Shown: one piece after another, positions 33,478-41,810 of the stretch
Layout: every line of letters begins with the position of its first letter
Numbering within the stretch: position 1 is the first letter of the stretch
The notes under the pieces: generated by a model
The model's input: the letters and a program-made list of their open reading frames with translations, nothing else
Told to the model about the DNA's origin: nothing
The model's database searches: none
Position numbers and translations under genes: made by a program
Source: Gammaproteobacteria bacterium
GTDB taxonomy: Bacteria > Pseudomonadota > Gammaproteobacteria > Pseudomonadales > Azotimanducaceae
Direction of reading: 5' to 3'
DNA: 64,000 nt
Assembly: GCA_004357385.1 (NCBI GenBank)
Contig: SMWF01000110.1
Span: 1-64,000, forward strand

Positions 33478-34524
33478 ATGAGCGACGCGCCTGAACTCAC
33501 CGCGGTACGCGAGGCCCATCGTTTCGACGAGCAGGCGCTACTCGACTATCTGGCTGCGAACCTGGATGGCTTCGAAGCACCCGTCACCATTCGACAGTTC
33601 GAAGGTGGCCAGAGCAATCCGACGTTTCTACTGGAGGCCGCTTCGGGCAATTACGTGATGCGCAAGCAGCCGCCGGGTGAGCTGCTGCCATCGGCGCACC
33701 AGGTGGACCGGGAGCACCGCGTCATGGATGCACTCCGCGACAGTGACGTACCGGTGCCGCGGATGTTCGTGTCGTGCGAAGACCCGTCTGTGATCGGGAC
33801 GAAGTTCTACCTCATGGAGAAGGTTGAGGGCCGGGTGTTCACGGATCTATTGCTGCCTACCCTGAGCGCCGCAGAACGCGGTGCGATCTATGAGGATCTG
33901 GCCCGTGTCCTGGCGGCGCTGCACTGTGTCGACCCCATTTCAGTCGGTCTGGAGTCCTTCGGCCGGCCCGGCAACTACTACGCCAGGCAGATTTCCCGGT
34001 GGTCGAAGCAGTATCTTGCGTCGAAGACCGAGGACCTGCCGGAGATGGACAGGTTGATGTCCTGGTTGCCCTCGCACATTCCGGAAAGCGAAGAGCGCGT
34101 GATCGTGCACGGCGACTTTCGGCTGGGCAACGTGCTGATACACCCCACCGAACCACGGATCGCCGGGGTGATCGACTGGGAGCTATCCACGCTCGGCCAT
34201 CCGCTCGCGGATCTCGGGTACGTCTGTATGGATTACCACGCAGACTCGTACTACAGCGAAGGCCTGAACCGGGCGGATCTCAGCGACCTGGGTATTCCCA
34301 GCGAACAGCAGATGCTCGACTACTACTGCGCCTTCGCGGGCCGTGCGAACGTGGAAAACTGGAGTTTCTACGTCATCTACAACCTGTTCCGGGCCGCCGG
34401 GATCATCCAAGGAGTGTACAAACGCGGGCTGGACGGCAACGCCAGCTCTGACTCCGCATTGGAGTTCAAAGACGCCTGTCGCGTTCGCGCAGAGCGCGCC
34501 TGGGCGCTGGTCGAAGCCCTCTGA
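33478..34524 (+). CDS. Phosphotransferase (APH/choline kinase-like) family protein
   Basis: The gene starts at an ATG preceded by GGGAG, giving 348 residues. Kinase-fold features are IRQFEGGQSNPTFLLEA, VMRKQPPGELLPSAHQ (the ATP-binding Lys), VIVHGDFRLGNVLIHP (catalytic loop with Asp), and GVIDWELSTLGHPLADLGY (metal-binding Asp). This close-up pattern matches the ACAD10 N-terminal kinase, which phosphorylates hydroxylated acyl-CoAs ahead of dehydrogenation. The acyl-CoA dehydrogenase at 16814 would be a natural partner. It is followed, convergently, by an LLM gene. Confidence 0.88.
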   Translation: MSDAPELTAVREAHRFDEQALLDYLAANLDGFEAPVTIRQFEGGQSNPTFLLEAASGNYVMRKQPPGELLPSAHQVDREHRVMDALRDSDVPVPRMFVSCEDPSVIGTKFYLMEKVEGRVFTDLLLPTLSAAERGAIYEDLARVLAALHCVDPISVGLESFGRPGNYYARQISRWSKQYLASKTEDLPEMDRLMSWLPSHIPESEERVIVHGDFRLGNVLIHPTEPRIAGVIDWELSTLGHPLADLGYVCMDYHADSYYSEGLNRADLSDLGIPSEQQMLDYYCAFAGRANVENWSFYVIYNLFRAAGIIQGVYKRGLDGNASSDSALEFKDACRVRAERAWALVEAL

Positions 34525-34537
34525 TACCTGCCTTTCG

Positions 34538-35575
34538 CTACAGAACGGCCCCGGCAATCAGTTCCAACACCTCCGGCTGGGAGCTGCCAACCAGCATCGA
34601 CGAGACGTGACCCTGTTTGCCTGCATCGATCCAGCGTTGGAGGCGGTCCTTGATGCGGTCCGCGGGCCCGACAAGGTGGCAGGCATCGATGAGTTCCGCC
34701 GGTACCGCCGCCATCGCTTCGTCCTTGCGCCCTTCCAGGAACAGGTCCTGGATTTTGATCGCGTCTTCTTCGAAGCCGAGACGCTTGGCGTAGTCGGTGT
34801 AGAAGTTCTGGCCACGGGCGCCCATGCCACCGATGTACAGCGCCATGTTGCCGCGAATCGGCTTCATGCATTCCTCGACATCGTCGCCCATGATTGCGGT
34901 GACGAACGGCGCGACGTCGAAATCGAGCAGCGATTTGTCGCCCGCGGCGGCAAAGCCTTTGTTGATCGGCTCTTCAAAGACACTGTACTGCTCGGGATCC
35001 ATCCACACCGGGAAGAACCCATCCGCAACCTCTGCCGCGGCCTCCACTCCCGCAGGCGTCAGCGTCGCGGCATAGATCGGAATGTCTTCGCCGCAGTGCA
35101 GGATGCTCTTCAGCGGCTTGCCCAGCCCCGTCGCCCGCTCTCCCTCATAGGGAATCTGGTATTCCTTGCCCTGGAAGTGCAGGGGCCCTTCGCGAGCAAA
35201 CACCTGCTTCATGATCGCGACATATTCCTTCAGACGCGTCACCGGCCGACCATACGCAACGCCGTGCCAGCCCTCTATGACCTGTGGCCCCGATGCCCCG
35301 AGACCCACAATGAACCGGCCTCCCGACAGATCTGCCAGGCTCATCGCCGTCATTGCGGTCATCGCAGGCGTGCGCGCCGGCATCTGCATGATCGCGGTAC
35401 CCACCTTGATGGTGTCGGTATTGGCGAGAATCCATGCCGCCGGGCTCACCGCATCCGACCCGTAGGCCTCGGACGTCCAGACCGAGTCGTAGCCCAGGGT
35501 CTCGGCTCGTTTGATGAACTCCATCGGGATATTCATCTTGCGTCCCGAATAACCAGCGATCAGGCCAAGTTTCAT
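34538..35575 (-). CDS. LLM class oxidoreductase, probably F420-dependent (Rv3520c-like)
   Basis: This 345-residue LLM protein begins MKLGLIAGYSGRKMNI. It has GYDSVWTSEAYGSDA, VGTAIMQMPARTPAM and GRFIVGLGASGPQVIEGWHG, matching the enzyme at 1704-2756 closely. MGARGQNFYTDYAKRLGF is typical of the Rv3520c-like branch. AGGAG lies 6 bases before the ATG, and a perfect 16-bp palindrome sits 22 bases upstream of the start, suggesting a dedicated regulator. It is monocistronic and convergent with the APH-like gene. Confidence 0.88.
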   Translation of the reverse strand: MKLGLIAGYSGRKMNIPMEFIKRAETLGYDSVWTSEAYGSDAVSPAAWILANTDTIKVGTAIMQMPARTPAMTAMTAMSLADLSGGRFIVGLGASGPQVIEGWHGVAYGRPVTRLKEYVAIMKQVFAREGPLHFQGKEYQIPYEGERATGLGKPLKSILHCGEDIPIYAATLTPAGVEAAAEVADGFFPVWMDPEQYSVFEEPINKGFAAAGDKSLLDFDVAPFVTAIMGDDVEECMKPIRGNMALYIGGMGARGQNFYTDYAKRLGFEEDAIKIQDLFLEGRKDEAMAAVPAELIDACHLVGPADRIKDRLQRWIDAGKQGHVSSMLVGSSQPEVLELIAGAVL

Positions 35576-35597
35576 GCGCGGCTCCTGTTAAATTGCA

Positions 35598-35613
35598 ATT
35601 CGAGTGCTCGAAT
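35598..35613. promoter_or_regulatory. Perfect palindrome upstream of an LLM gene
   Basis: ATTCGAG and CTCGAAT flank a 2-base centre. It is 22 bases upstream of the LLM start codon at 35575, where a repressor would block transcription. TetR-family operators often have this size, but no regulator gene is adjacent. Confidence 0.45.
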
Positions 35614-35691
35614 CAGAACCGCGCAACATAGCAAACCCGCGTGGCGGAAACCACCGGGCAAGGACAGCGCACCCCGTTCACCCAAGGCCGA

Positions 35692-35961
35692 CTACGCCTG
35701 CCCCTCCCGCACAACCAGTCGGTCATGGAGGTACTTCATGATGTCGAGCGACTCGTAGAGCCAGCGCACCCCGGAACCCGAGCTGATCCGCAGGCAAGGC
35801 ACGGTCGAGTGGCCACCACCCGCGACGAGTTCGGTGTGGGCCTGAGGATCGCGCAGCGTGTCCCGGTGCTCGATGTCGATGTCGAACTGGTCCAGAAACC
35901 GATCGACGCGGGCGCAGAACGGGCAGCTCGCGTAGTGGTAGAGAAGGTAACTTTCGGACAT
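35692..35961 (-). CDS. Glutaredoxin/GST N-terminal domain protein
   Basis: This 89-residue thioredoxin-fold protein carries the redox motif CPFC (Cys13-Cys16), STVPCL with the cis-Pro, and a C-terminal ESLDIMKYLHDRL helix as in GST N-terminal and glutaredoxin-like proteins. AGGAG lies 6 bases before the ATG at 35961; an ORF extension to 36024 has no ribosome site. It likely reduces disulfides or mixed disulfides with glutathione in the cytosol. It is divergent from the DsbA-like gene, another thiol-redox protein. Confidence 0.85.
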   Translation of the reverse strand: MSESYLLYHYASCPFCARVDRFLDQFDIDIEHRDTLRDPQAHTELVAGGGHSTVPCLRISSGSGVRWLYESLDIMKYLHDRLVVREGQA

Positions 35962-36066
35962 CGTCGGCTCCTTGGGCGCGAGGCATTCTAACCAAACCCC
36001 CCTGAATTCCCAAAGCTGGCGCAAGGTACTAAACTCGCTCGCTTCTCGACTGCGCGGAAGGGTTCG

Positions 36067-36789
36067 GTGGCACGCAGGAAGGCCAAAGAGCGGATGATCC
36101 TGATCCGCAACACGGTCATCGGGTTCGCGATCGTGATGGTGGTCGGCGTGGGTGGCTACGGCCTGCTCTACAGCAGCGGCGTGGGCTCACCCGACAGCTT
36201 CGTGGAAGGTGAGCACTACGTGCTGCTGGACAACCCGCGACCACTGCGGCGCGGGTTGCCCATTCCGGTCGTAGAGTACTTTTCCTACGGTTGCATCCAC
36301 TGTCGTAACCTGGATCCCCTGATCGAATCCTGGCTGGCAACGGCACCGGGCGACGTTGCCTTCGAGCGCTCGCCGGTAGCATTCAGCGGGTACTGGAGCA
36401 TCTTGAGCCAGGGCTACTACGCGCTACAGGAAAAGGACGCACTGGACGCCAATCACCAGCGCGTGTTTCGAGCCATCCACGACGGCGGTAAGCAGTTCGT
36501 CAGCGCCGCGATGTTGGCGGCCTACGTCGACGGTCACGGCGTGACCCGCGAGGAGTTTCTGGAAGCCTACAACTCACCCGCGATACGTCGCAAAGCAGCC
36601 AGCGCCGAGCGCCGCACGCGCGCCTACGGAGTCAGCGCGGTCCCCACGCTGGTGGTCGCCGACCGCTACCTGATCAAGGTCGGTGACGTCGGGCGCAGAG
36701 AATCCCTCGCGATCGTCGACTTCCTGCTCGACCAGATTCGAGCGGAGACACGGCCCGCCACGGTCCAGGATTCCCCCGAAGCAGGCTAG
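36067..36789 (+). CDS. DsbA-like thiol:disulfide oxidoreductase, membrane-anchored
   Basis: This 240-residue protein has one N-terminal membrane segment (about 13-35) and a thioredoxin fold with the active site CIHC (Cys76-Cys79). A helical insertion follows, then VSAVPTLVV with the cis-Pro. It resembles DsbA, which oxidises cysteines in periplasmic proteins, but stays anchored. The GTG start has GGAAGG 4-5 bases upstream. It leads a plus-strand envelope cluster: DUF4126, PBP1B and two lipoproteins. The lytic transglycosylase at 26180 contains paired cysteines and could be a client. Confidence 0.85.
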   Translation: MARRKAKERMILIRNTVIGFAIVMVVGVGGYGLLYSSGVGSPDSFVEGEHYVLLDNPRPLRRGLPIPVVEYFSYGCIHCRNLDPLIESWLATAPGDVAFERSPVAFSGYWSILSQGYYALQEKDALDANHQRVFRAIHDGGKQFVSAAMLAAYVDGHGVTREEFLEAYNSPAIRRKAASAERRTRAYGVSAVPTLVVADRYLIKVGDVGRRESLAIVDFLLDQIRAETRPATVQDSPEAG

Positions 36790-36862
36790 CCCTGGCGCCG
36801 CATTCAGGCGTCGTTCAGCTTTCCCCCGTGAGACTGGAGGCTCGGCCCACGGGAGTGAATCG

Positions 36863-37489
36863 ATGATCGAATACACCAGCCTGCTGCAGACCATCGCGTT
36901 GACCATGGGAGTCGCCTGGGCCAGCGGCATCAACCTCTATGCCGTAGTCGCGGTATTGGGCATCGCTGGCCTCACCGGGTACGTCGAGCTGCCGGCGACA
37001 CTCGCCGTGGTTCAGGATCCGCTGGTCATAGCTGCCGCGGTACTGATGTACTGGGTCGAGTTTTTCGTCGATAAAACACCGGGGGTAGACAGCGCGTGGG
37101 ACGCACTGCACACCTTCATCCGGATTCCCGCCGGCGCAATGCTGGCCGCCGGCGTCGTGGGCGAGACCGCACCTGAGTTGGCAATCGCTGCCGGCCTGCT
37201 GGGCGGTTCACTGACCGCTGCGACCCACGCCACCAAAACCGGTGGACGGTTACTCATCAACACCTCACCGGAACCCTTCAGCAACTGGACGGCATCCCTC
37301 GCAGAGGACGCCGTAGTGCTGTTCGGCCTCTGGGCAGCCATCAATCATCCCGCTATATTCCTCACATCGCTGCTGCTCTTCCTGGTACTTCTATGCTGGT
37401 TGTTGCCGAAAATCTGGCGTGCGCTCCGTGGCGGAATCCGCCGGGTCGGCGCCTGGTTGCGACCCGAGCCACGACCGGCAACCGGCTGA
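36863..37489 (+). CDS. DUF4126 family membrane protein
   Basis: This 208-residue membrane protein has five hydrophobic segments. YWVEFFVDKTPGVDSAWDALHTFIR and GGSLTAATHATKTGGRLLINTSPEPFSN mark the DUF4126 family; function unknown. The ATG at 36863 is 9 bases past GGGAG; an ORF extension to 36683 lies inside the previous gene and is rejected. It ends 9 bases before the PBP1B gene, suggesting one envelope transcript. Confidence 0.85.
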   Translation: MIEYTSLLQTIALTMGVAWASGINLYAVVAVLGIAGLTGYVELPATLAVVQDPLVIAAAVLMYWVEFFVDKTPGVDSAWDALHTFIRIPAGAMLAAGVVGETAPELAIAAGLLGGSLTAATHATKTGGRLLINTSPEPFSNWTASLAEDAVVLFGLWAAINHPAIFLTSLLLFLVLLCWLLPKIWRALRGGIRRVGAWLRPEPRPATG

Positions 37490-37498
37490 CTTTCTCCC

Positions 37499-39787
37499 AT
37501 GCCGGCTGACCGTCGGCACCGCAATCCCGGACCCGGCGCAGCAGCATTGCTGCTGCGTTTCGGGTTGTACGCAGCCGCCATTGGTTTCGCTGTGCTGGCC
37601 GGCTATCTGCTGTACCTGGACCGAGTGATATCCGGGACATTCGAGGGCCGACGCTGGTCGGTACCGGCGAGGATCTATGCCCAACCACTGGAAATCTATC
37701 CCGGGCTCGGCTTGTCGGTAGACGAGTTCGAGGTTGAACTCAAACGCCTGGGTTACACGAGGACCGGATCGCTTTCCGCGCCTGGAACATTTCATCGCGA
37801 TGACCGGGTGCTGGATGTCTGGTTGCGCGGTTTCTCCTTCAGCGACGGCTATCGCCCAGCCACCCGGTTGCGACTTCGCTTCGCGAGTGATCGCATCCTG
37901 TCGCTGGACGACGAGAGCGACGCACGGATTCCGCTGGTTCGCCTGGAACCGCCGCAGATCGGCAGCTTCTTCGCCAGCCACGGTGAAGACCGACTGATCG
38001 TAGCGCCCGAAGACACGCCACCGCTGTTGACCGAAACACTGAAAGTGGTCGAGGACCGGCGCTTCGACGCGCATCCCGGCTTTGACTGGATGGGCATTGC
38101 GCGCGCTTTCTGGACGAACCTGCGCGCCGGGGAAGTGCAACAGGGGGGCAGCACCCTTACACAACAGCTGGTCAAGAGCTTCTTCCTCGACAATCGCCGC
38201 ACCCTTGGCCGCAAACTCAAGGAACTCGCCATGGCGATCATCCTCGAACTGCGATTCGACAAGACCGATCTGCTGAACGCCTACATCAATGAGATATACC
38301 TCGGCCAGGATGGCAACCGCGCAATCCATGGCTTCGGCCTCGCCTCGGAATTCTACTTCAACAAACCGATCAATGAGCTCGGCGCGCCCGAGATTGCATT
38401 GCTGGTTGCCATCATCCGGGGCCCGTCCTACTACAACCCTTATCAACACCTCGACCGGGCCCGCCAGCGACGCGATCTCGTGTTGGGACTGATGCGCGAC
38501 CAGGCGTTGATCGACCAGCCAACCTACGAGGCGACCGTGTCCGAGCCGCCCCGACTGTCCCGTCCCGCCCGCCGTGGGGGTCGTTACTACCCGGGCTTCA
38601 TGGATCTGGTGCGGCGGCAACTGGCGGACTCGTATGACGAACAGCTCCTCGGGTCCGGCGGTTACCGGGTGTTCACGACGCTGAACCCGAGAATTCAGGA
38701 ACAGACCGAATCGGCGATACGCACCACGCTGCAGGCTCTCGAAGCGCAGCGCGGTCTGCCGCCAGACGAACTGCAGGCCGCGGCTGTGGTCACGAGCACC
38801 CAGACCGGCGACGTGCTCGCACTGGTGGGCGGTCGCCGCCCCGGTTTCCCCGGCTTCAACCGCGCGCTCATGGCGAAACGCCCCGTTGGTTCGCTGATGA
38901 AACCAGTGGTGTATCTGAATGCCTTCGAGTCGGGCCGCTATCACCTGGCTTCGCAGATCGACGACACGCCGTTCATTGCCGACCCCTCGCGACCGGACGC
39001 CTGGACTCCCCACAACTTCGACGGCAAGTATCACGGCCAGGTTCCACTGGTACGCGCCCTGGGTGACTCGCTCAACGTCGCCACGGTCCGACTCGGACTG
39101 GAGCTGGGCGTCGAAAAAACAGCGCAGCGGCTCGCCGAACTCATCGATCGACCAATACCCAATGCCTATCCTTCGTTGCTGCTGGGCGCTATCGACATGT
39201 CGCCCATGGATATGGCGCGCTTGTATACGGTGTTTGCAAGTGGTGGATTCAGCGCACGACCGACGTCGGTAATCGAGGTCCGCGACGAAACCGGCGCGCT
39301 GGCCCAGCACTATCCGATTACGATCCGCAAGGTAGCCGATGCGAGCGCCATCGCCCAGCTGAACAGCGGCCTGCGCAGCGTCATGAGCAATGGAACCGGC
39401 AAGACTTCGCGGTTTCGAAACCGGGGCGTTGCCGGCAAGACCGGGACGTCGGACGACTTTCGGGACAGTTGGTTCGTTGGCTTCGACAACCGGCATCTGT
39501 CCGTCATCTGGATCGGCTACGATGACAATCGTCCCGTCGGATTGACCGGGGCGGCCGGCGCAATGCGGGTGTGGGACGAGCTGATGCGCTCGCTCAACCC
39601 GGTACCACTCAACCAGTCGCTGCCCCCGGGGTTCATCGAACGCGACGTCGACTACGCGACCGGCGCCTGGGCACGCAGCGATTGCGCCGCGACAGTGCGG
39701 ATTGTGTTACCCAACAAGGTAGACTTGCCCGGTAAGCCGGGCTGCGGTCCTTCCCTCGGAGAACGCGTTAAATCATGGTTCGACTGA
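37499..39787 (+). CDS. mrcB: Penicillin-binding protein 1B (bifunctional)
   Basis: PBP1B polymerises and crosslinks peptidoglycan. This 762-residue protein has one N-terminal membrane segment (about 22-42) and a UB2H-like region (66-150) that contacts LpoB in enterobacteria. The transglycosylase domain has VEDRRFDAHPG (Glu185) and GGSTLTQQLVK. The transpeptidase domain has GSLMK (Ser465, Lys468), SLN, and KTGTS (Lys647). It begins 9 bases after the DUF4126 stop and overlaps the next lipoprotein gene by 13 bases. That lipoprotein might be its activator, by analogy with LpoB. Confidence 0.96.
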   Translation: MPADRRHRNPGPGAAALLLRFGLYAAAIGFAVLAGYLLYLDRVISGTFEGRRWSVPARIYAQPLEIYPGLGLSVDEFEVELKRLGYTRTGSLSAPGTFHRDDRVLDVWLRGFSFSDGYRPATRLRLRFASDRILSLDDESDARIPLVRLEPPQIGSFFASHGEDRLIVAPEDTPPLLTETLKVVEDRRFDAHPGFDWMGIARAFWTNLRAGEVQQGGSTLTQQLVKSFFLDNRRTLGRKLKELAMAIILELRFDKTDLLNAYINEIYLGQDGNRAIHGFGLASEFYFNKPINELGAPEIALLVAIIRGPSYYNPYQHLDRARQRRDLVLGLMRDQALIDQPTYEATVSEPPRLSRPARRGGRYYPGFMDLVRRQLADSYDEQLLGSGGYRVFTTLNPRIQEQTESAIRTTLQALEAQRGLPPDELQAAAVVTSTQTGDVLALVGGRRPGFPGFNRALMAKRPVGSLMKPVVYLNAFESGRYHLASQIDDTPFIADPSRPDAWTPHNFDGKYHGQVPLVRALGDSLNVATVRLGLELGVEKTAQRLAELIDRPIPNAYPSLLLGAIDMSPMDMARLYTVFASGGFSARPTSVIEVRDETGALAQHYPITIRKVADASAIAQLNSGLRSVMSNGTGKTSRFRNRGVAGKTGTSDDFRDSWFVGFDNRHLSVIWIGYDDNRPVGLTGAAGAMRVWDELMRSLNPVPLNQSLPPGFIERDVDYATGAWARSDCAATVRIVLPNKVDLPGKPGCGPSLGERVKSWFD

Positions 39788-40272
39788 ATACCAGGGCGTC
39801 GCTGAACCCCTCGATCATCAATCAACGGCTCGCATGGACGCTGATGGCCATTGTCCTGCTGGCGGGCTGCAGCAGCGCGCCACCCGGGTCCACGCAGCCG
39901 CCGCCACGCACGGCACCGCAGATACCGGGTCTCGACCCTACACAACCACCCGGACCGGAACACGCGCTGACGCTGGCGCTGCACGACCAGGCGGATGCGG
40001 CACGCCTTCGCGGCGACCACGAAACGGCGATCGCCACCCTGGAGCGTGCCATCCGCATCGACCCGGACGCCCCTGAACTGTGGCTGCTGTTGAGCCGGGT
40101 CAATCTCGATGCCGGCGATCCGGCTGCAGCGCAGCAACTGGCACGCAAAGCGCTGCAGTTCGTGGGTAATCGAGCCAAGCTCGAGCAGCAGGCCTGGGGC
40201 CTGATCGACGCGGCCCAGCACCTGGCTGCCAAGCACGCAGAAGGACTGGACCCGAAATCTCCAGACCAATAG
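39775..40272 (+). CDS. TPR-containing lipoprotein
   Basis: This 165-residue protein has a signal ending at the lipobox LLAGC (Cys about 32), then a Pro-rich linker (SAPPGSTQPPPRTAP) and about two TPR-like helical pairs (ALTLALHDQADAARLRGDHE, then IDPDAPELWLLLSRVNLDAGD). The linker-plus-TPR arrangement, and the 13-base overlap with mrcB, suggest an outer-membrane partner of PBP1B, like LpoA or LpoB. It has no sequence motif of either, so this is inference from order and architecture. Confidence 0.82.
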   Translation: MVRLNTRASLNPSIINQRLAWTLMAIVLLAGCSSAPPGSTQPPPRTAPQIPGLDPTQPPGPEHALTLALHDQADAARLRGDHETAIATLERAIRIDPDAPELWLLLSRVNLDAGDPAAAQQLARKALQFVGNRAKLEQQAWGLIDAAQHLAAKHAEGLDPKSPDQ

Positions 40273-40305
40273 CATCAGGATCATCGCCTCATCGGATGCT
40301 TCACC

Positions 40306-40770
40306 ATGGGTAGACTAGCTGCGGGCTTGGTCATGTTCTCTGCACTGATCGTCAGCGTCGGCTGCGAACCCCAGGACGGACGGCCCGGACTGTGGCTCGG
40401 CGGGGACGTCAGCGCGATACCCGCCGACTGGTCGTTCAGCCGCGCCTATAAAGAAATCGCCGTCCAGGTCGCGACCCCCTATCTGCTCCCCCATTCCGTT
40501 ACGGTATGGTGCAGCGAGGTAGACGGCGAACTCTACATCGCGGCCTCCAGTCCCGATTCCAAGAACTGGCCCGGCTGGGTCCGGGACGATCCCGACGTGC
40601 GCCTGAAGATCGACATAAAGATCTACGAGGTCACGCTCGAGGAGTTAACCGATGCCGACGTCATCCGTCCCGTGCAAATGGCCTACGCCGAAAAATACGA
40701 GCTCAGCGAGCCGTTGTCCGCGGACGCCACCGCCGTCCGCTACTGGTTGGTGACGCCGCGCGCCGGGTGA
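40306..40770 (+). CDS. Lipoprotein with possible split-barrel (nitroreductase/PPOX-like) domain
   Basis: This 154-residue protein has a short signal with lipobox SVGC (Cys20). The rest reads IAVQVATPYLLPHSVTVWCSE, LYIAASSPDSKNWPGWV and DPDVRLKIDIKIYEVT, resembling the strands of deazaflavin-dependent or PPOX-type split-barrel proteins, with a VQMAYAEKYEL helix after. The match is loose. If right, a membrane-tethered flavin or F420 protein would be unusual. It follows the TPR lipoprotein by 33 bases and converges with the MmcQ gene. Confidence 0.5.
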   Translation: MGRLAAGLVMFSALIVSVGCEPQDGRPGLWLGGDVSAIPADWSFSRAYKEIAVQVATPYLLPHSVTVWCSEVDGELYIAASSPDSKNWPGWVRDDPDVRLKIDIKIYEVTLEELTDADVIRPVQMAYAEKYELSEPLSADATAVRYWLVTPRAG

Positions 40771-40785
40771 GCCGATCCAGAGCAC

Positions 40786-41166
40786 TCAGCGATACAATGC
40801 ATCGGCGCCATGTTTGGCTTCCAACGCCTGCCGCTCGGCGCGGGTCAACTTACGTACCACCAGCCCGTATGAACGATCAATCATTCGTTCGATTTCACCA
40901 CGCGGGATGGAGCCGTCCAGAATGATCGTATTCCAGTGCGCTTTGTTCATGTGGTAGCCAGGCACTACGGCGCTGAAGATGTCGCGCAACGCCATGGCCT
41001 CTTCGGGATCGCACTTCAGGTTCATGCTCGCCAAATCATCTCGGTACGCCAGGGTGGCGAACATTTTGTGGCGGATCTTGTACACATAGACGTCGCCACC
41101 AAACGGGAAATCCTCCCACGCGTCGGGTCGCGCCAACAGATACTGCCGCACGGCTTCGAAGTCCAT
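40786..41166 (-). CDS. MmcQ/YjbR family protein
   Basis: This 126-residue protein has the YjbR/MmcQ fold pattern: DFEAVRQYLLARPDAWEDFPFG, then VYKIRHKMFATLA, NLKCDPEEAMALRD, and PGYHMNKAHWNTI. The family (double wing fold) may bind DNA, but its role is unknown. It is the last gene of a minus-strand operon starting at 47933, 14 bases after the LysE gene. Confidence 0.88.
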   Translation of the reverse strand: MDFEAVRQYLLARPDAWEDFPFGGDVYVYKIRHKMFATLAYRDDLASMNLKCDPEEAMALRDIFSAVVPGYHMNKAHWNTIILDGSIPRGEIERMIDRSYGLVVRKLTRAERQALEAKHGADALYR

Positions 41167-41180
41167 GGAACCAATACCGA

Positions 41181-41798
41181 CTATGCCCGGGACAGCGACG
41201 CGATGCCCGCGGCGGCGGCGATCAACAGAATGCCACCCAGGCGATCGACGTGAACACGATAGTTCGCCAGGGCTCGCCGACCCAGCTCACCCAGCAACAC
41301 CGAGTAGCCACTCAGGATGGAAAACTCGATGACGAAAGAACTGACCGCGAGAATCGCTACCTGGGGTGCAATCGCGCTGTTCGGATCGACGAACTGAGGC
41401 AGAATCGCGCCGAAATACACCAGCAGATTCGGATTGGCGCCCTGCACCACCAGCCCCCGCCAGAACGGCCGCTTGGTCGAGTCAGCCGTGGTCGCCAGAT
41501 TCCGAACCGGCTGGAAGGACAACCAGATCGCACGACCACCCAACCAGATCAGGTACGCCGCACCGGTCCATTTGATCAGGGTAAACATCTCGAGCGACAG
41601 CATATGTACGGCAATCAACCCCGTGGCCGCGGCGATGAAATACGCCGCGTTGGCGACGATGACACCCGCCGTGGCTTCGATTCCCTTCGCCCGCCCACCG
41701 CTCGTCGCCAACGACATCACCACCAGGGCGGAAGGTCCCGGCTGGAGGCACAACACGGCCTCGATCAGACAGAACAGCAACCATGCTTCAACCGTCAT
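41181..41798 (-). CDS. LysE/RhtB family amino acid exporter
   Basis: This 205-residue membrane protein has six hydrophobic segments and the LysE/RhtB pattern: CLQPGPSALVVMSLATSGGRAKGIEATAG at the N-terminus, then KWTGAAYLIWLGGRAIW and FWRGLVVQGANPNLLVYFGAILPQF. It exports small amino acids or related metabolites across the inner membrane. It stands in the glcDEF-led operon between the acetyltransferase and MmcQ genes. An export role for a glyoxylate or glycine product is conceivable but not shown. Confidence 0.9.
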   Translation of the reverse strand: MTVEAWLLFCLIEAVLCLQPGPSALVVMSLATSGGRAKGIEATAGVIVANAAYFIAAATGLIAVHMLSLEMFTLIKWTGAAYLIWLGGRAIWLSFQPVRNLATTADSTKRPFWRGLVVQGANPNLLVYFGAILPQFVDPNSAIAPQVAILAVSSFVIEFSILSGYSVLLGELGRRALANYRVHVDRLGGILLIAAAAGIASLSRA

Positions 41799-41810
41799 GG
41801 ATTAAGCCCA

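Noticed and set aside
37391-39496. A 701-codon ORF antisense to the PBP1B gene
   Set aside because: It is an open shadow frame created by GC-rich third positions of mrcB, has no recognisable domain and conflicts with a clear gene.
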